Below are positions 33,480 through 45,699 of a stretch of 64,000 bases of DNA, in pieces. A program made the translations under genes and the position numbers. The notes under the pieces were generated by a model. It searched no databases and was not told where the DNA came from. It saw only the letters and a program-made list of their open reading frames with translations. The DNA is taken from NCBI GenBank assembly GCA_963556195.1, contig OY744522.1, positions 41,230,263-41,294,262 on the forward strand, in the 5' to 3' direction. Origin of the DNA: Sepiola atlantica (taxonomy: Eukaryota; Mollusca; Cephalopoda; Sepiida; Sepiolidae). Within the stretch, counting starts at the first letter, position 1; each line of letters opens with the position of its first letter.

Positions 33480-34841
33480 ACTGATCGAGGAACATGACGA
33501 AGCTACAAGAGAGGGTGAAATATTGATTTGCAAACATTCGCCAAGAGACTCTAGAATAGCTAACCTTTGAACGGGACTCTAAATGATTGTTTGAATATAA
33601 TGTTTTATAAGACTGGCCCCAAAAAGCGACACATGAAAAAGACACGTAAACAGAGAAGTGAATGGCCACTGACAGGCAGACAAAACAACGCTATCAGAAC
33701 GAACTATATAAAAGTTAAGATAGACAAAACAAAGGAAAACAGTAAAGCTAGACTCTACAATGAGACGAACCAGTGAATCACATAATAAATGAATGCAGCA
33801 AAGTAGCCCAAAAGGAATGCAAAAATAGAAATTACTTTTTGAGGAACGCAGTTCACTGGGAATTATTCAAACCTCTGAACTTTGAATATGCAAACAAATG
33901 GTACAGAAACAAACCTGAATCAGTAGTGGAAAACAAAAATCATAAAATCCTATGGGACATAGAAGTACAAACAGACAAACTCATTCGAGCAAAAATAACC
34001 GGACAAGAGAATAATCAAGAAGAAGGACAAAAACTGCGAAATCGAAGATTGTGCGTGTCCTATCAGATAATAGGATGAAGATAAAAGAAGAAGAAAAATA
34101 AGCAAATACATGGAACAGAGCTGAAAGGAAGATCTAACATGAAAGAACTTACTGTAATATCAATAATTGTAGGAGCACTAGGGACCGGTTGGAACACTCT
34201 GGAAGAAAAAGTAGGGGACATTGGAATCAAAGAGAGGATTGACACTATACCAGATTCGGCAATGATGAAAACAGTTGAAATCTAAACAAGTAATCCTGGA
34301 GTGTTGAAAACCAACAAAGGTAACTAGACAATGTCTACCAAAAGGAGGTAAATTGAAATGAAAATAGAACAAATAATGTGGAAAGAACATTACACGAATC
34401 GAGGAAAGGTGATATTGCCAGAAAACTCATAATTTGACCCGTTCCTTAAAAAAATAATAGTGACACCAGCTCCGGTTGGTACTACTCATAGTTGTTGTAA
34501 AGAGTCAAGAAGGATAAAACGACTGTAGAGAGAGAGAGAGAGAGTAAGAGAGAGAGAGAGAGCACCATTCACACCTCTACTAGAAGGGCATGATGAGTAA
34601 TGACATCTTTTGGAGATTTAGTACCACTCAAATTCAAGAAAAGAGAAACGTTCGTGATAATCGAGAACCTAATCTGAAACGGCAATTGCGATAATACACA
34701 GCTCTTTGCAACGCTTACCGAAAGAGGTAGAGAGTGCTAGGAATCTGGGGAGACTTGTTGTCACTCAGGCTCCATAGAACACCACTTGTTATTGTCAGTG
34801 AGCAATTACCGATAATGCATCGTGTGAAGATTACTAGTGAG

Positions 34842-34847
<6 letters not shown>
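33480..34847 (+). pseudogene. R2-like LINE, C-terminal half, copy 1
   Basis: Plus-strand frames give AIRTNYIKVKIDKTKENSKA, then INHIINECSKVAQKECKN, AVHWELFKPLNFEYANKWY and HKILWDIEVQTDKLI. The next part leads to the restriction-like endonuclease region, which has lost its Pro-Asp core, and then to ELTVISIIVGALGT near 34150. The coding part decays after about 34440 and a 3-prime UTR runs to a TAA repeat at 34848. Intact relatives carry a PD-(D/E)xK type nuclease here that nicks the target for reverse transcription. Stops and frameshifts are frequent, so it is dead. A second copy follows directly in the same orientation. Confidence 0.85.
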
Positions 34848-35800
<953 letters not shown>

Positions 35801-35869
35801 CACCCTTATAATGTCTAAAGGTTTTAGAAGGAATTGCACTAAAAGTCGCATTAAGAGCTCTTGAGATGC

Positions 35870-36135
35870 TGTAGTAGTAGTAGTACTAGTAGTAGCATTA
35901 CTAGTAGTAGAACTAGTAGTAGCAGTACTAGTAGTAGCAGTACTAGTAGTAGCAGTACTAGTAGTAGTAGAAATAATATGCTGTTTTGACTGTTTATTTT
36001 AATATAGACAGTCAAAACAGCATATTATTTCCACTACTACTAGTACTGCTACTACTAGTACTGCTACTACTAGACAGTCAAAACAACATATTATTTCTAC
36101 TACCACTAGTACTGCTGCTACTACTACTACTACTA
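35870..36135. repeat. Large palindrome of AGT-type repeat
   Basis: An AGTAGTAGTACTAGTAGTAG-type array plus AAATAATATGCTGTTTTGAC is followed, after a 15-base spacer (about 35986-36003), by the reverse complement of the same sequence. A second, diverged copy of the right part follows at 36074-36135. Confidence 0.9.
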
Positions 36136-36297
36136 CTAGGAAAAAAGCAAGACGAAAAATGAAGAATATTGAATGAACGCATCTTATTTTCGACGCGTCC
36201 AAGTTTTTTTTGACTGCTTTCTGCTGGGGATGAAGCATCTGGTACTTCTGTATTATTGGGACATATGACATTTTCATTTTCGTTTTAGAAGAGTCAG

Positions 36298-36683
36298 TTG
36301 AAAGGGGAGATAATTACAAAATGTTTGTTTTTTGTTTTAACTATAACCCATAAGGAAAATCCAGAGAATTAGTAAGAAAAAAAAATTAAAAAAGGGTACT
36401 TCTGCAGTTTACGGACCGGACTGAAATAATAACGTTATAATTTCGAAAGTCATTCCTAACATGGGGGTTGATTAACTATTCTGTACTTTCACCTAACAAT
36501 TTAATAAACAGAATAGTGAATAACCCCCCAACCTTCTCGTGTTAAGAATTACTTTCTAAATCATAATTTTATTATTTCAGTCCGGTTCGTAAACTGCATA
36601 AGTACCTTTTTTTACCCTTTACTAATTCTCTAAATTTTCCTTATCGGTTATTGTTACAACAATTGAATTATCTCCCCTTTCAA
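36298..36683. mobile_element. Long-arm foldback element with CAG flanks
   Basis: Ends TTGAAAGGGGAGATAATT and AATTATCTCCCCTTTCAA (one insert on the right side), with inverted repeats of roughly 180 bases on each side of a short centre (about 36485-36506). Both ends are flanked by CAG (36295-36297 and 36684-36686), a possible 3-bp target duplication. It is non-coding. A 3-bp duplication is seen with Harbinger-type elements, but that assignment is a guess. Confidence 0.8.
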
Positions 36684-36689
36684 CAGATT

Positions 36690-38150
36690 TTTCTAAATTA
36701 AAGATGAAGATGCCAGACATTTTCGACATTCTCCTGTTATTTCAGAGACTACAACCGAGAGATCGTTTTAGGATTCTAACCGTCCCTTTAAATGCAGTTG
36801 TTTCAATCTGTCTTGTACTTGGTTGCCCAAGTGAATTCGCCAGATAGATTTTTTAAAAGTTTTTTTCATGAGCACAGTGGCTTATATGCTTACTGCTAAG
36901 GTTAGGCTTAGGGTTAGTGTTAGGGTTAGTTTCTTTTCATCTTGTACATAAGACTTGACTCTCTTCTTAATCTCAGCCCTGTTTCGGCCCACATCATTGG
37001 GGAAACTGACTTCAGTTTCCACAAGTTTCAGTATATTATGTTGTATCATGCTTCAGATTGGAATAGCATTTTTGTCCGTCCGCCATGCCAAAGTTTGCAA
37101 AAAGCACTTTTAGATGCATCCGTATCAGGTCCTGTCCGCCCCTCCATCTGTTCTCGTTACGTCACGCTTAATTTTCAAAACAGCATTTCCATCGCTATGC
37201 GCGCAGATTGAATGGACACTTCTTAAGAATCTTTCTTTTATTTCCTTTTCTTCTTTCCTTTTATCGGAAAATCTTTATGGCTCTCCTTTTAAATATATGA
37301 ACGGGCAACACGTTTTCTGCAATAGAAGCTCGGGGCGGGAGAACTACGAATGCCCCCTAAGGATTTTTAAGTCTTTTTTGGTCGTCAAAAATAGATTATC
37401 AAATTGAAGAATCTTGAAAGTTTATTTTGGCTAATATTTTTAAAAACAAGGAATTCTACCAAAAACTCCATAAACGCCTCGATCGAAATATGCAACTTTA
37501 AATTATTCATGTTGACCAGGTTTTATCATTATTACCGTTTTCATCTTCATAACTAGTTTTTAACTTATTTAAAATACTCTTTGCTTTGTTTTACGCCATA
37601 TCAAGCTTTTTCAGTTTTTTTATGCTGAAGCCAGATATTTTGGTAAAAGTGTTTTTTAATTAAATTTTATCTTGAATAGTAAGTGCTCGATATACGAGAT
37701 AGATAAATGGTATAAGTAGAAAGTAATGAGAGAGAAAAATTGGATAAAATGCAATATTTATTAAATCATCAATTGTTCAAACAAAGGTAATCTAAAAAAA
37801 GAATTACATTCCTGAATCCATGGATTTTCAATGAAATGCTATTATAATCAGAGGAAATTCGAGGGATAAGTCAGTAAAATTTACTGTAATGCAAACATTT
37901 AAAAATATTTTATATTTTTATATTTTCAAATGTTTGCATTATAAAAAATACTTGCAATAATCAATCAAACACAGTTCATAGCTTCATCAATGTTTGCTAT
38001 TCCATCTTTCGTCAATCATTTCCGTCTCATGAACCTTTATCCTCGAGTGGCTCTTGGTCTTGATAAGTAGTGACCGCAATAATAAAAAAAACCCTAAAAA
38101 ACCTCCAAACTAAACATGTCATGTGTATATCTGTAGGTTAGGAACAATGT
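36690..38150. other. No gene; short TTAGGG-like stretch
   Basis: At 36898-36930 the sequence GGTTAGGCTTAGGGTTAGTG, then TTAGGGTTAG, is telomere-like. At 37120-37230 a GTTACGTCACGCTTAATTTT-type block plus CAGATTGAATGGACACTTC resembles the family at 41390-41450. No supported exon. Confidence 0.5.
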
Positions 38151-38159
38151 TTCTCACAG

Positions 38160-38330
38160 AAAACGATATAACGAAACGTTTTGTATTCTTTGAGATTACG
38201 AGATTTCACAGTTGAAAAGGTCGATTGCAAGAACCTAAAAGACGAAAATCAAATTTTGTGTAAAGTCCATTATCCAGCGCCCAATTAATATAACCTTGTA
38301 CCACAATTATATAACGGCTAGTAAATGACC
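38160..38330. repeat. Dispersed repeat pair (second copy at 39010-39130)
   Basis: Both copies share GATT(A)..CAC.G(C/T)TGAAA, then GATTG(C/G)(A/T)AGAAC, and AATTAA(T/A)ATAACCTTGTACCA and TTATAT near the end. They lie about 850 bases apart in the same orientation. Confidence 0.6.
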
Positions 38331-38344
38331 AGAATTTTAAGCAA

Positions 38345-38770
38345 AAGCTGTTTTATCAATTTTATTTTTACATACAAGGCAGGCCGCATCTGTAAACGTA
38401 AGGGGCTACTGAGAGATAGGGTGTACGTTATGGGGGCCATCCTAAGTTCGTAGCTGTGTAGCGAGATGTCTGTTTACATTAGTTTTAAATTTCTGCCTGT
38501 TACAGTCGGAGAAACATGGAACAGGAAGGGAGTTCCAGAAGCCTGCCGCACGAGGAAAGAAGCTATTGGAGTAGAAGGCTCTTCGACATCTGGGGATCTT
38601 CACAGTGAATGGATGGGATTTGGACAATTGTCGGGTTAGTTTAGTTCATTTATGTCGAGGGGCACTAGAGCAGCAAGTTCATCAAAGCACAATCCATTAG
38701 AGTACTTGTAAAAAAGCATAAAGATGCAGCATTGCGGTGATGGGGCAGGGGCTGGAGCTTGACGATTCCT
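38345..38770 (-). pseudogene. Jockey/CR1-like LINE, ORF2 C-terminus, copy 1
   Basis: The minus strand encodes KSHPFTVKIPRCRRAFYSNS, then FFPRAAGFWNSLPVPCF and KFKTNVNRHLATQ before a stop at 38442. This is the well-known end of the reverse-transcriptase protein of many jockey/CR1-group LINEs. The 3-prime UTR has CTCAGTAGCCCCTTACG. Upstream coding is lost. Related tails lie at 52110-52985 and 62270-62665. Confidence 0.82.
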
Positions 38771-38870
38771 TTTTAGGTCTTATCTTAGAGGGAGAGACTA
38801 GTAAATGATGCATCAGCCCTAATGGCTGTATTCAGAACTTTTTAGATTAGGATTTATAATTTGTGTTATT

Positions 38871-39000
38871 TAACTAATCCCGATTATTATTCTCATCTTG
38901 TTTGCTATTTTCACAACGTTTCGGTCGCTGTAATCGTAGATATTCTTCAGTTTCATCGCGAACCTTCACGTCGAACTCGGGAAAAATATTATTCTGACAT
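38871..39000 (-). repeat. Terminal fragment of the tRNA-type foldback family
   Basis: CACAACGTTTCGGTCGCTG, ATATTCTTCAGTTTC and CGAACTCGGGAA are in the same order as the ends of the elements at 4371 and 44802. Only one end is recognisable. Confidence 0.55.
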
Positions 39001-39134
39001 GTTTTGTAGATTATGATATTACACGGCTGAAACGATCGATTGGTAGAACGTGAAACACAAACATCTAATTTAGTGTCAAATCCATCATCGAATGCTTAAT
39101 TAAAATAACCTTGTACCAGACTTATATGACACCA

Positions 39135-39550
39135 CATTTTTAGTCCACCAGAATAGATTGGCGAATTTGAGAAGCCTATTATTATTCTCTGAAATGCGTT
39201 GCAAATGTAAATAGTCTCTGGACATAAGTAAATTATCGAGAAAGTATCAAATGGCTCTTATCGTAGCACCGGAGAAACTTGTCCGAGTAAATTACATTCT
39301 GGGGAGCGAGTAAATGCAGTTAGTCTCCATAAAACTCGCACCGAGTTGAAACTTAATAATAAATACGCACTTATGTTTTGGGGAGTGTTATGTTTTTTTT
39401 GTTAGTTTCTTTGTATAGATGCGTCCACAAATCTCTATGACATGCTTTGTCTGTCGGTCTGACCTTAGTTTAAAAGATATTTCTCCTCACTAAACGTGCA
39501 GATTCGATTGGCACATTTTAATTTAGATTCGTCCAATCATTTCTAGAAGA
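39135..39550. other. No gene recognised
   Basis: AT-rich lead-in to the 29-bp array; nothing supportable. Confidence 0.5.
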
Positions 39551-39554
39551 GACG

Positions 39555-40215
39555 TTGCTCGTTAACGATTTGTCAACCCTTAAATTTGAAATAGCATTTT
39601 CGTCGGGCTTATTTTGAAATAGAATTTTCGTCAAGCTCAGGTTTCAAATAGTATTTTCATCGTACTTAAGTTTGAAATAACATATTTCTTTATGCTTCAG
39701 TGTGAAATAGCATTTTCGTCACGCTTAAGTTTGAAATAGCATTGTCGTCGTGCTTAAGTTTCAAATAGTATTTTCGTCGTGCTTAAGTTTCAAATAGCAT
39801 TTTCATCGTGCTTAATTTTCAAATAGTATTTTCGTCGTGCTTAAGTTTGAAATAGCATTTTCGTCGTGCTAAAGTTTCAAATAGTATTTTCGTCGAGCTA
39901 AAGTTTAAAATAGAATTTTCGTCGTAGTTAATTTTGAAGTCGCATTTTCATCGTGCTTAAATTTCAAATAGTATTTTCGTCGGGCTAAAGTTAGAAATAG
40001 CATTTCCGCCGTGCTTTATTGTGAAATGGCATTTTCGCCCTGTTTAATTTTGAAATAACATTTTAGTTGTACTGACATTTAAATAGTGTTTTTGTCAGGC
40101 TTAACTTTGAAATAGCATGTTTTTCGGGCTTAAGCTTAAAGCCTATCCGTCGGTCTGTTTGTGCGTCAGCGGTTTATCAGACTTAATTTTGAAATAGCAT
40201 TTTCATTCGTCACGC
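39555..40215. repeat. 29-bp minisatellite
   Basis: CTTAAGTTTGAAATAGCATT plus TTCGTCGTG repeats with period 29 (CTTAAGTTT at 39724, 39753 and 39782). About 20 diverged units. Confidence 0.95.
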
Positions 40216-40254
40216 TTAATTAAAAAGTATGTTCGTTGATCTGTTACGCTTACG

Positions 40255-40980
40255 TTTGAAACAGCATTTATGTTGCTCTACCATGCTAATATATGGAACA
40301 GCATTTTCGTTGTACAAACATTTTTAAGTTGGAATAAGTATTTTCGTTGTACGAACATTTTAAAGTTGGAATTAGCATTTTCGTTGTACGAACATTTTTA
40401 AGTTGGAATTAGCATTTTCGTTGTACAAACCTTTTTAATTTGGAATTAGCATTTTCGTTGAACAAACATTTTTAAGTTGGGATTAGCATTTTCGTTGTAC
40501 GAACATTTTTAAGTTGGAATTAGCATTTTCGTTGTACGAACATTTTTAAGTTGGAATTAGCATTTTCGTTGTACGAACATTTTTAGTTGGGATTAGCATT
40601 TTCGTTGAACAAACATTTTTAAGTTGGGATTAGCATTTTCGTTGTACGAACATTTTAAAGTTGGAATTAGCATTTTCGTTGTACGAACATTTTTAAGTTG
40701 GAATTAGCATTTTCGTTGTACAAACATTTTAAAGTTGGGATTAGCATTTTTGTTGTACGAATATTTTTTAAGTTGGAATTAGAATTTTCGTTGTACAAAC
40801 ATATTTAAGTTGGGATTAGCATTTTCGTTGTACAAACATTTTTAAGTTGGAATTAGCATTTTCGTTATACGAACATTTTTAAGTTGGAATTAGCATTTTC
40901 GTTGTACAAACATCTTTAAGTTGGAATTAGCATTTTCGTTGTACGAATATTTTTAAGTTGGAATTAGCATTTTTGTTGGC
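40255..40980. repeat. 37-bp minisatellite
   Basis: TTGGAATTAGCATTTTCGTT plus GTACGAACATTTTTAAG, period 37 (unit starts 40514 and 40551), about 18 units that are more alike than those of the adjoining 29-bp array. Both share the AATWAGCATTTTCGT core. Confidence 0.96.
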
Positions 40981-40984
40981 CAAT

Positions 40985-41340
40985 TACGCTAATCTTTTTC
41001 TTTCTTTCTTTTTGCTTTCCTTTTTTTCTTACTTCTTTTTAATTTTTTTTAGCTTTTTTAACTTTTTACTTGCTTATTTAATTATTTTTCTTTTATTTTC
41101 TCTTACTTTGTCTTTTTCTTCTTTTTTTAATATTTCCTTCATTCTTTCTTTTTTCTTCTTTCTTTCATTGAATTTCTTTCGTCCGTTTGCCCTTCTTTTT
41201 TCACTTTACTTTCATTTCCTTATTTCTTACTTTTAATTTACTTCCTTCTTATCTCTTTTTCTCGTTCTTACTTTCTTTTCGCTTTCCTTTTTTATTCGTT
41301 TACCTTTCCTTCGTACTTTCATTTTTCCTCCCTTTCTTGG
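40985..41340. repeat. Polypyrimidine tract
   Basis: About 350 bases made almost only of T and C (TTTCTTTCTTT...). The Phe/Ser/Leu-rich open frames on the plus strand result from this composition. Confidence 0.9.
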
Positions 41341-41349
41341 CATATTTAA

Positions 41350-43010
41350 ACAGGTCAATGCATCTCTGTATGTCGTCGATCGCTCGGTAAGACCCAGCTA
41401 TCATTTCCATCGTTAAACGCACAGATCGAGCGGACGCATCTTAATAATGTCCGTTTGTGTCTCTTGTACTTTTTTTTTTCGGTTCTGTCGATTTCAAATA
41501 AAAGAGCCAGAGTCTGGCGCAAACGCGAGCCACAAACGGTGCACAAAGACGCGATAGCATCTCATTAACTAATTATCAGTTCAGATAATAAGAACAAAAC
41601 AGACCAAAAAAAAAACAAAACCATCTTCGACATCTGCAAGACACGCGAAGTATCGAATTTTTACTTGTTTATTGACTTCTTATTTTGATACATATTTTAT
41701 GGAAGTTTGACCGTAGCACATCACTCGAGGAGAGACAATACTTTATTAGATTATAAGTATTGGTAAAGTTGAATTGTTGGAAATATTAAGAAAGTTTCAA
41801 CACACGTAAACTTTCCATTACATATAAGCGTGAGATATATGTGCGATGCGAAAATACATGATGCGTGTCGGTCCGTGCTTAGTAAAGTGTCACATCCTTA
41901 CGAGGTTCGCCTGTTAATATGTATGGGCATAAAAATAACACGGCGGATCTAGAGGAGGGAACCATGACGAAAAATTACTCTATTCTTTACGGGTAATTGT
42001 ATCGACACGCATATGCTTCGGCAGAGAAGACATCGCAGTTTCGTGGATAATCATTCATAACAATGGGGAGGTGCACTGCTCCAGTTAGCGGAGAACAGTA
42101 AAAATGCAAAGAGTATTCTAATCCAACCCTGTAGATGCTTTTAGCAAATACTTAAAAGAAAGAAGAAAAGTATAACCTGCTAAATCACATATGTGATGAC
42201 ACAACTAAACAATCGAATTTTGTTCCCATGACCGTGATAATTGACGGAATTTTGTTCTCAAGCATCTGGTGAAGCTCTCCCAATTAGCGTTAACAGAAGC
42301 GATTCTTTCCCGACATTTCGAGCAGGTATGTTTTCTGCTCTTATTTAGAGGGGAGAATATTTTATATTTATTTTTTTCTCAATCCTTTTCTACGGTGTTC
42401 GATTTTCATCTTACACAAAAACTTGTGGCTAACATTGTCCTCTTCGTAGGGAATCAAGTAATTAGGGTCTTGTTTAAGATTAGCCGGTGTCATTCGAAAA
42501 TAATTTCCAGGCTGTAGCTATTACTTATGATATACCTCGCCACACGGACGCATTCTTTCTTATATTTTGTGTCACTTTGATTAGAAATAAGTAAAAAAAA
42601 AAATACTACGTTAAGAGAAAGACCACAACACATACAAAAATACAATTGTTCAGAAATGGGTCTTAGAACTTTTTAGTTCGACTTATTTATTAGCATGTAG
42701 AAACTGTATATTTAACGCCTTTCGGGATGGGATTAAAGTGTAGTATCTTTTCTGAGATCAGTCAAAATGTAGGCAAATTATTTATTACAATGTATTGCGG
42801 TTTGTTAGAAAAATAGCTGACTTAGCTATTTTAAGGAATTCATTGGTGAAATAAAAATCACATTGTGAAAATAATTCATTTACAAATAATGAATTACTAA
42901 TAAAATTAAGTATATACATTTCGTATAAAATTTTAATTTTAATTAATTCGTGAGTTATTATATTTCTGGCGTTAAATTAATTTTCTATTAGCCATGAATT
43001 AGTAAACCAC
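41350..43010. other. No gene recognised
   Basis: AT-rich sequence with small chance frames (for example 82 codons at 42269-42517, no domain). 41390-41450 is a member of the family noted at 37120-37230. Confidence 0.45.
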
Positions 43011-43120
43011 TGGCTCATGTGGCATAAAAATAAGATTTTTCGCTAATGGGCCGAGTGACAACGGTTAAAACTTCGGTCGAGTCATACCAAATACCTAAAA
43101 CTGGTTCTCTCTTGCTAATG

Positions 43121-43164
43121 ATGATGATGATGATGATGATGAACACGATAACAATAACAACAAC

Positions 43165-43202
<38 letters not shown>

Positions 43203-43215
43203 GAAGAAGAAGAAG
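43121..43215. repeat. (ATG)n-(AAC)n-(AAT)n-(AAG)n tract
   Basis: Compound trinucleotide repeat forming the left border of a truncated LINE copy. Confidence 0.95.
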
Positions 43216-43216
43216 A

Positions 43217-43728
43217 ACAGCCGAAATCCTTAGGAAAATCATCGAATGCGGAGACCAACCCACATAAACGACGAACGCTTACGAGCAACACAAAAGTTAA
43301 AATAGAAATAAAGAAAAGTTCGAGAAAGAACACACAAGCCTAAAGAAACTGAAACAATCAGAAATCGCATAACATGACGCCCTCCCTGAAAAATAGTAGC
43401 ACTAGCGTCGGCTTATACTACACACAGTTATCATGAGGGTCAAGGAGGAAAGGCAGAGGAGAAATAGCATCACCTACAGCTCCTCTGGAAATGTTGTGAG
43501 GGTACTGTAATCTCAGAGGATTGGCTTATTTTCACTCAAATTCCAGAGAGACAAACGCTAGTGAAAAATCAGTGGTTGCCATAACGTAAAATAATTTTCG
43601 AAATTATCGAAATTGGTGGAGAGGGATGAAAATCTGAGAAGATTCGTCACTCAGACTCCAAGCGAACACCGTTTAGTATTGTCAGTGAGCAATCGCTGAT
43701 AATGGCTCGTGTGAAAACTACTAGAGAG
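43217..43728 (+). pseudogene. R2-like LINE, very short 3-prime copy
   Basis: The last coding stretch reads TAEILRKIIECGDQPT (about 43218-43265) and stops. The 3-prime UTR matches the tails at 34480-34847 and 35460-35800, including GTCACTCAGACTCCAAG and GTCAGTGAGCAATCGCTGAT. It ends in a TAA repeat at 43729. The 5-prime border is a compound trinucleotide repeat. Confidence 0.85.
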
Positions 43729-44045
<317 letters not shown>

Positions 44046-44049
44046 TAAT

Positions 44050-44455
44050 AAGTCGTCATGGTCGTCGTCAAACCGGTTGGGAATCCAAAGGTACGCAAAT
44101 TAAAGTAATTTCTGCCTTATTCTGTTTTGGCAGAAACGTTTTTTCTTACCACCAGGCGGTTTGCAATTCCATAAATTCTTGAATGTCATACCAAATATCC
44201 TCATGTAAAAGACCCGTGAATTCCACGTGAATCTAGTAATTTACTTTCTGAACACCCGCTAATTTTTTAAGTTGAAACTAAACTGTATAGTTTAGTAGAT
44301 TGTTCAAAAAATACTGACCAGTTTTAGTACTCACTTTAAAAAAAGTTGATTTTAGATGCTATTTTTATATAAAAAATACATGCTTAAATTAATAATTTTA
44401 TGATATTTTTTCGGAATTTTATCAATGAAGATTTGTAATATGTATCATTTGGATT
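44050..44455. other. No feature recognised
   Basis: AT-rich, nothing supportable. Confidence 0.5.
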
Positions 44456-44795
44456 CTTCAGACTACCGTACTTTTATTTATCTTCCTCCCACAAGGTAAG
44501 ATGTGACACTAGGCCGGGAAAGTGGGATTTGATAAACCAGCACTCGAGAATTTGAGAACTCTGACCATTGAAAAATGCATGGGCAGCCCCGTCGGCATTC
44601 CCCGGTAGGTGCGCCTCAGGCGATTAGCAATAAACTAACCCCTTCTCAAAGGGTGAAAAGGCAAAGCCTGGGAGGGTGCACCTCCTAGAACTGCACAGGA
44701 CAGACGACCAATAGACCGGCGTAAATCAAGACCTGAAAGCCCAGACAATACCGGTCTAGTATCCAACCCCTGGTTGAATTCAGACTACCGTACTT
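44456..44795. mobile_element. SINE-like GC-rich repeat with 17-bp target duplications
   Basis: TTCAGACTACCGTACTT occurs at 44457-44473 and again at 44779-44795, exactly flanking a repeat of about 305 bases. The repeat has the landmarks GGTAAGATGTGACAC, GGAAAGTGGGATT, GTCGGCATTCCCCGG and GCCTGGGAGGGTGCACCTCC. The long target duplication indicates LINE-mediated insertion. On the minus strand the element would end in GTGGGAGG...ATAAATAA. No tRNA head is obvious. Confidence 0.85.
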
Positions 44796-44801
44796 GTCTT
44801 T

Positions 44802-45130
44802 GATGTTATTCTCACAACGTTTCGGCCGATTAAAATTCGACCTTCTTCGAATGCACCTTGCTGAACTCGATGATCTAAACGGAATTTTGAATTGAAATCT
44901 TTATTTAATCCACGGGTTAGATTGTTTTCGTTCCTTCAGCCATGACCGGGTATAAGTCTTAAGTAATACTTAATTGTATTTGAAGTATCACCCGCACTGA
45001 GGATTGAACCTTCGACCTCTAGAAGACTGCCTTTTAGATGTGTTTATTACTTAGACCTTTATCCGTTCCATAATACAACTGAAGGGGTCGGTGGTTAAAT
45101 CGGTCAAAACGTTGTGAAAATAACACCCCA
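44802..45130 (-). mobile_element. Foldback element with internal tRNA-type B box (copy B)
   Basis: The left end GATGTTATTCTCACAACGTTTCGG and the right end GTCAAAACGTTGTGAAAATAAC are inverted relatives. Inside, on the minus strand, lie a B-box-like GAAGGTTCAATCCTCAG at about 44997-45013 followed by TGCGGGTGATAC, and a CATGGCTGAAGG...CCCGTGG block, matching 4371-4785 in order. It lies seven bases after the right target duplication of the SINE-like element. Confidence 0.7.
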
Positions 45131-45199
45131 GAAAAGAACAGTGGGCTGAAGAATTGTAATAATATACTCTTTAATATATTATCAATACTTTCTTTCAGA

Positions 45200-45695
45200 A
45201 TACAATTTTAATAATTCATATCGTTGTTGGCATTCGTCTGTCTCAGGAGATAATGGAGTTCCGCGCCGCAGATTAGTTCGTTGCCGAATTGCACTATTTG
45301 CGCAGACTGTGCAAACCTATCCTGGATCAGTAGGCTTTGTTGTTGTTGCCATAAATGTCTGGTTACGTTGGTCTTTCCTTTCCTCACTCCTCTTGCAGCA
45401 TAACTTCACAGAACTTCTGCAGCGACTGCTCTCTTCAGCAACGAACTCCAAGCCTTCAAGGTCGATGCCACCTGCCCTAATATCTCGCTTGCAGATATCT
45501 TTCTAGCGTAGGACAGGTCTTAATGCTGGTCTATACCCGGTCGCGAGCTTGCAGTATAGAATATCATTTGGAATCCTACGATCGTCTATTCGCCTAGCAC
45601 AAAATTCCTCGTTTGGTGAGCCGAACGTAGCCCTTACGAACCAGGATGAAAATTTTCAATGCATGAACTCGTAAAAGTTCATACTCATAGGCTGA
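45200..45695 (-). pseudogene. LINE ORF2 C-terminus with zinc-finger end
   Basis: Minus strand: RRIPNDILYCKLATGYRPAL, then in the same frame an internal TAG, KDICKRDIRAGGIDLEGLEF, a basic stretch and VCTVCANSAIRQRTNL. This is the typical C-terminus of an endonuclease/reverse-transcriptase LINE protein: the DSRIPKQLLYGEL-type motif, the KRDLKAxGI motif and a final CxxC finger whose histidines have decayed. Only this end is present. Confidence 0.75.
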
Positions 45696-45699
45696 GTAG

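Noticed and set aside
36942..37407. Two overlapping frames of 89 and 97 codons
   Set aside because: No domain or codon signal; they overlap a dispersed repeat also seen at 41390-41450.
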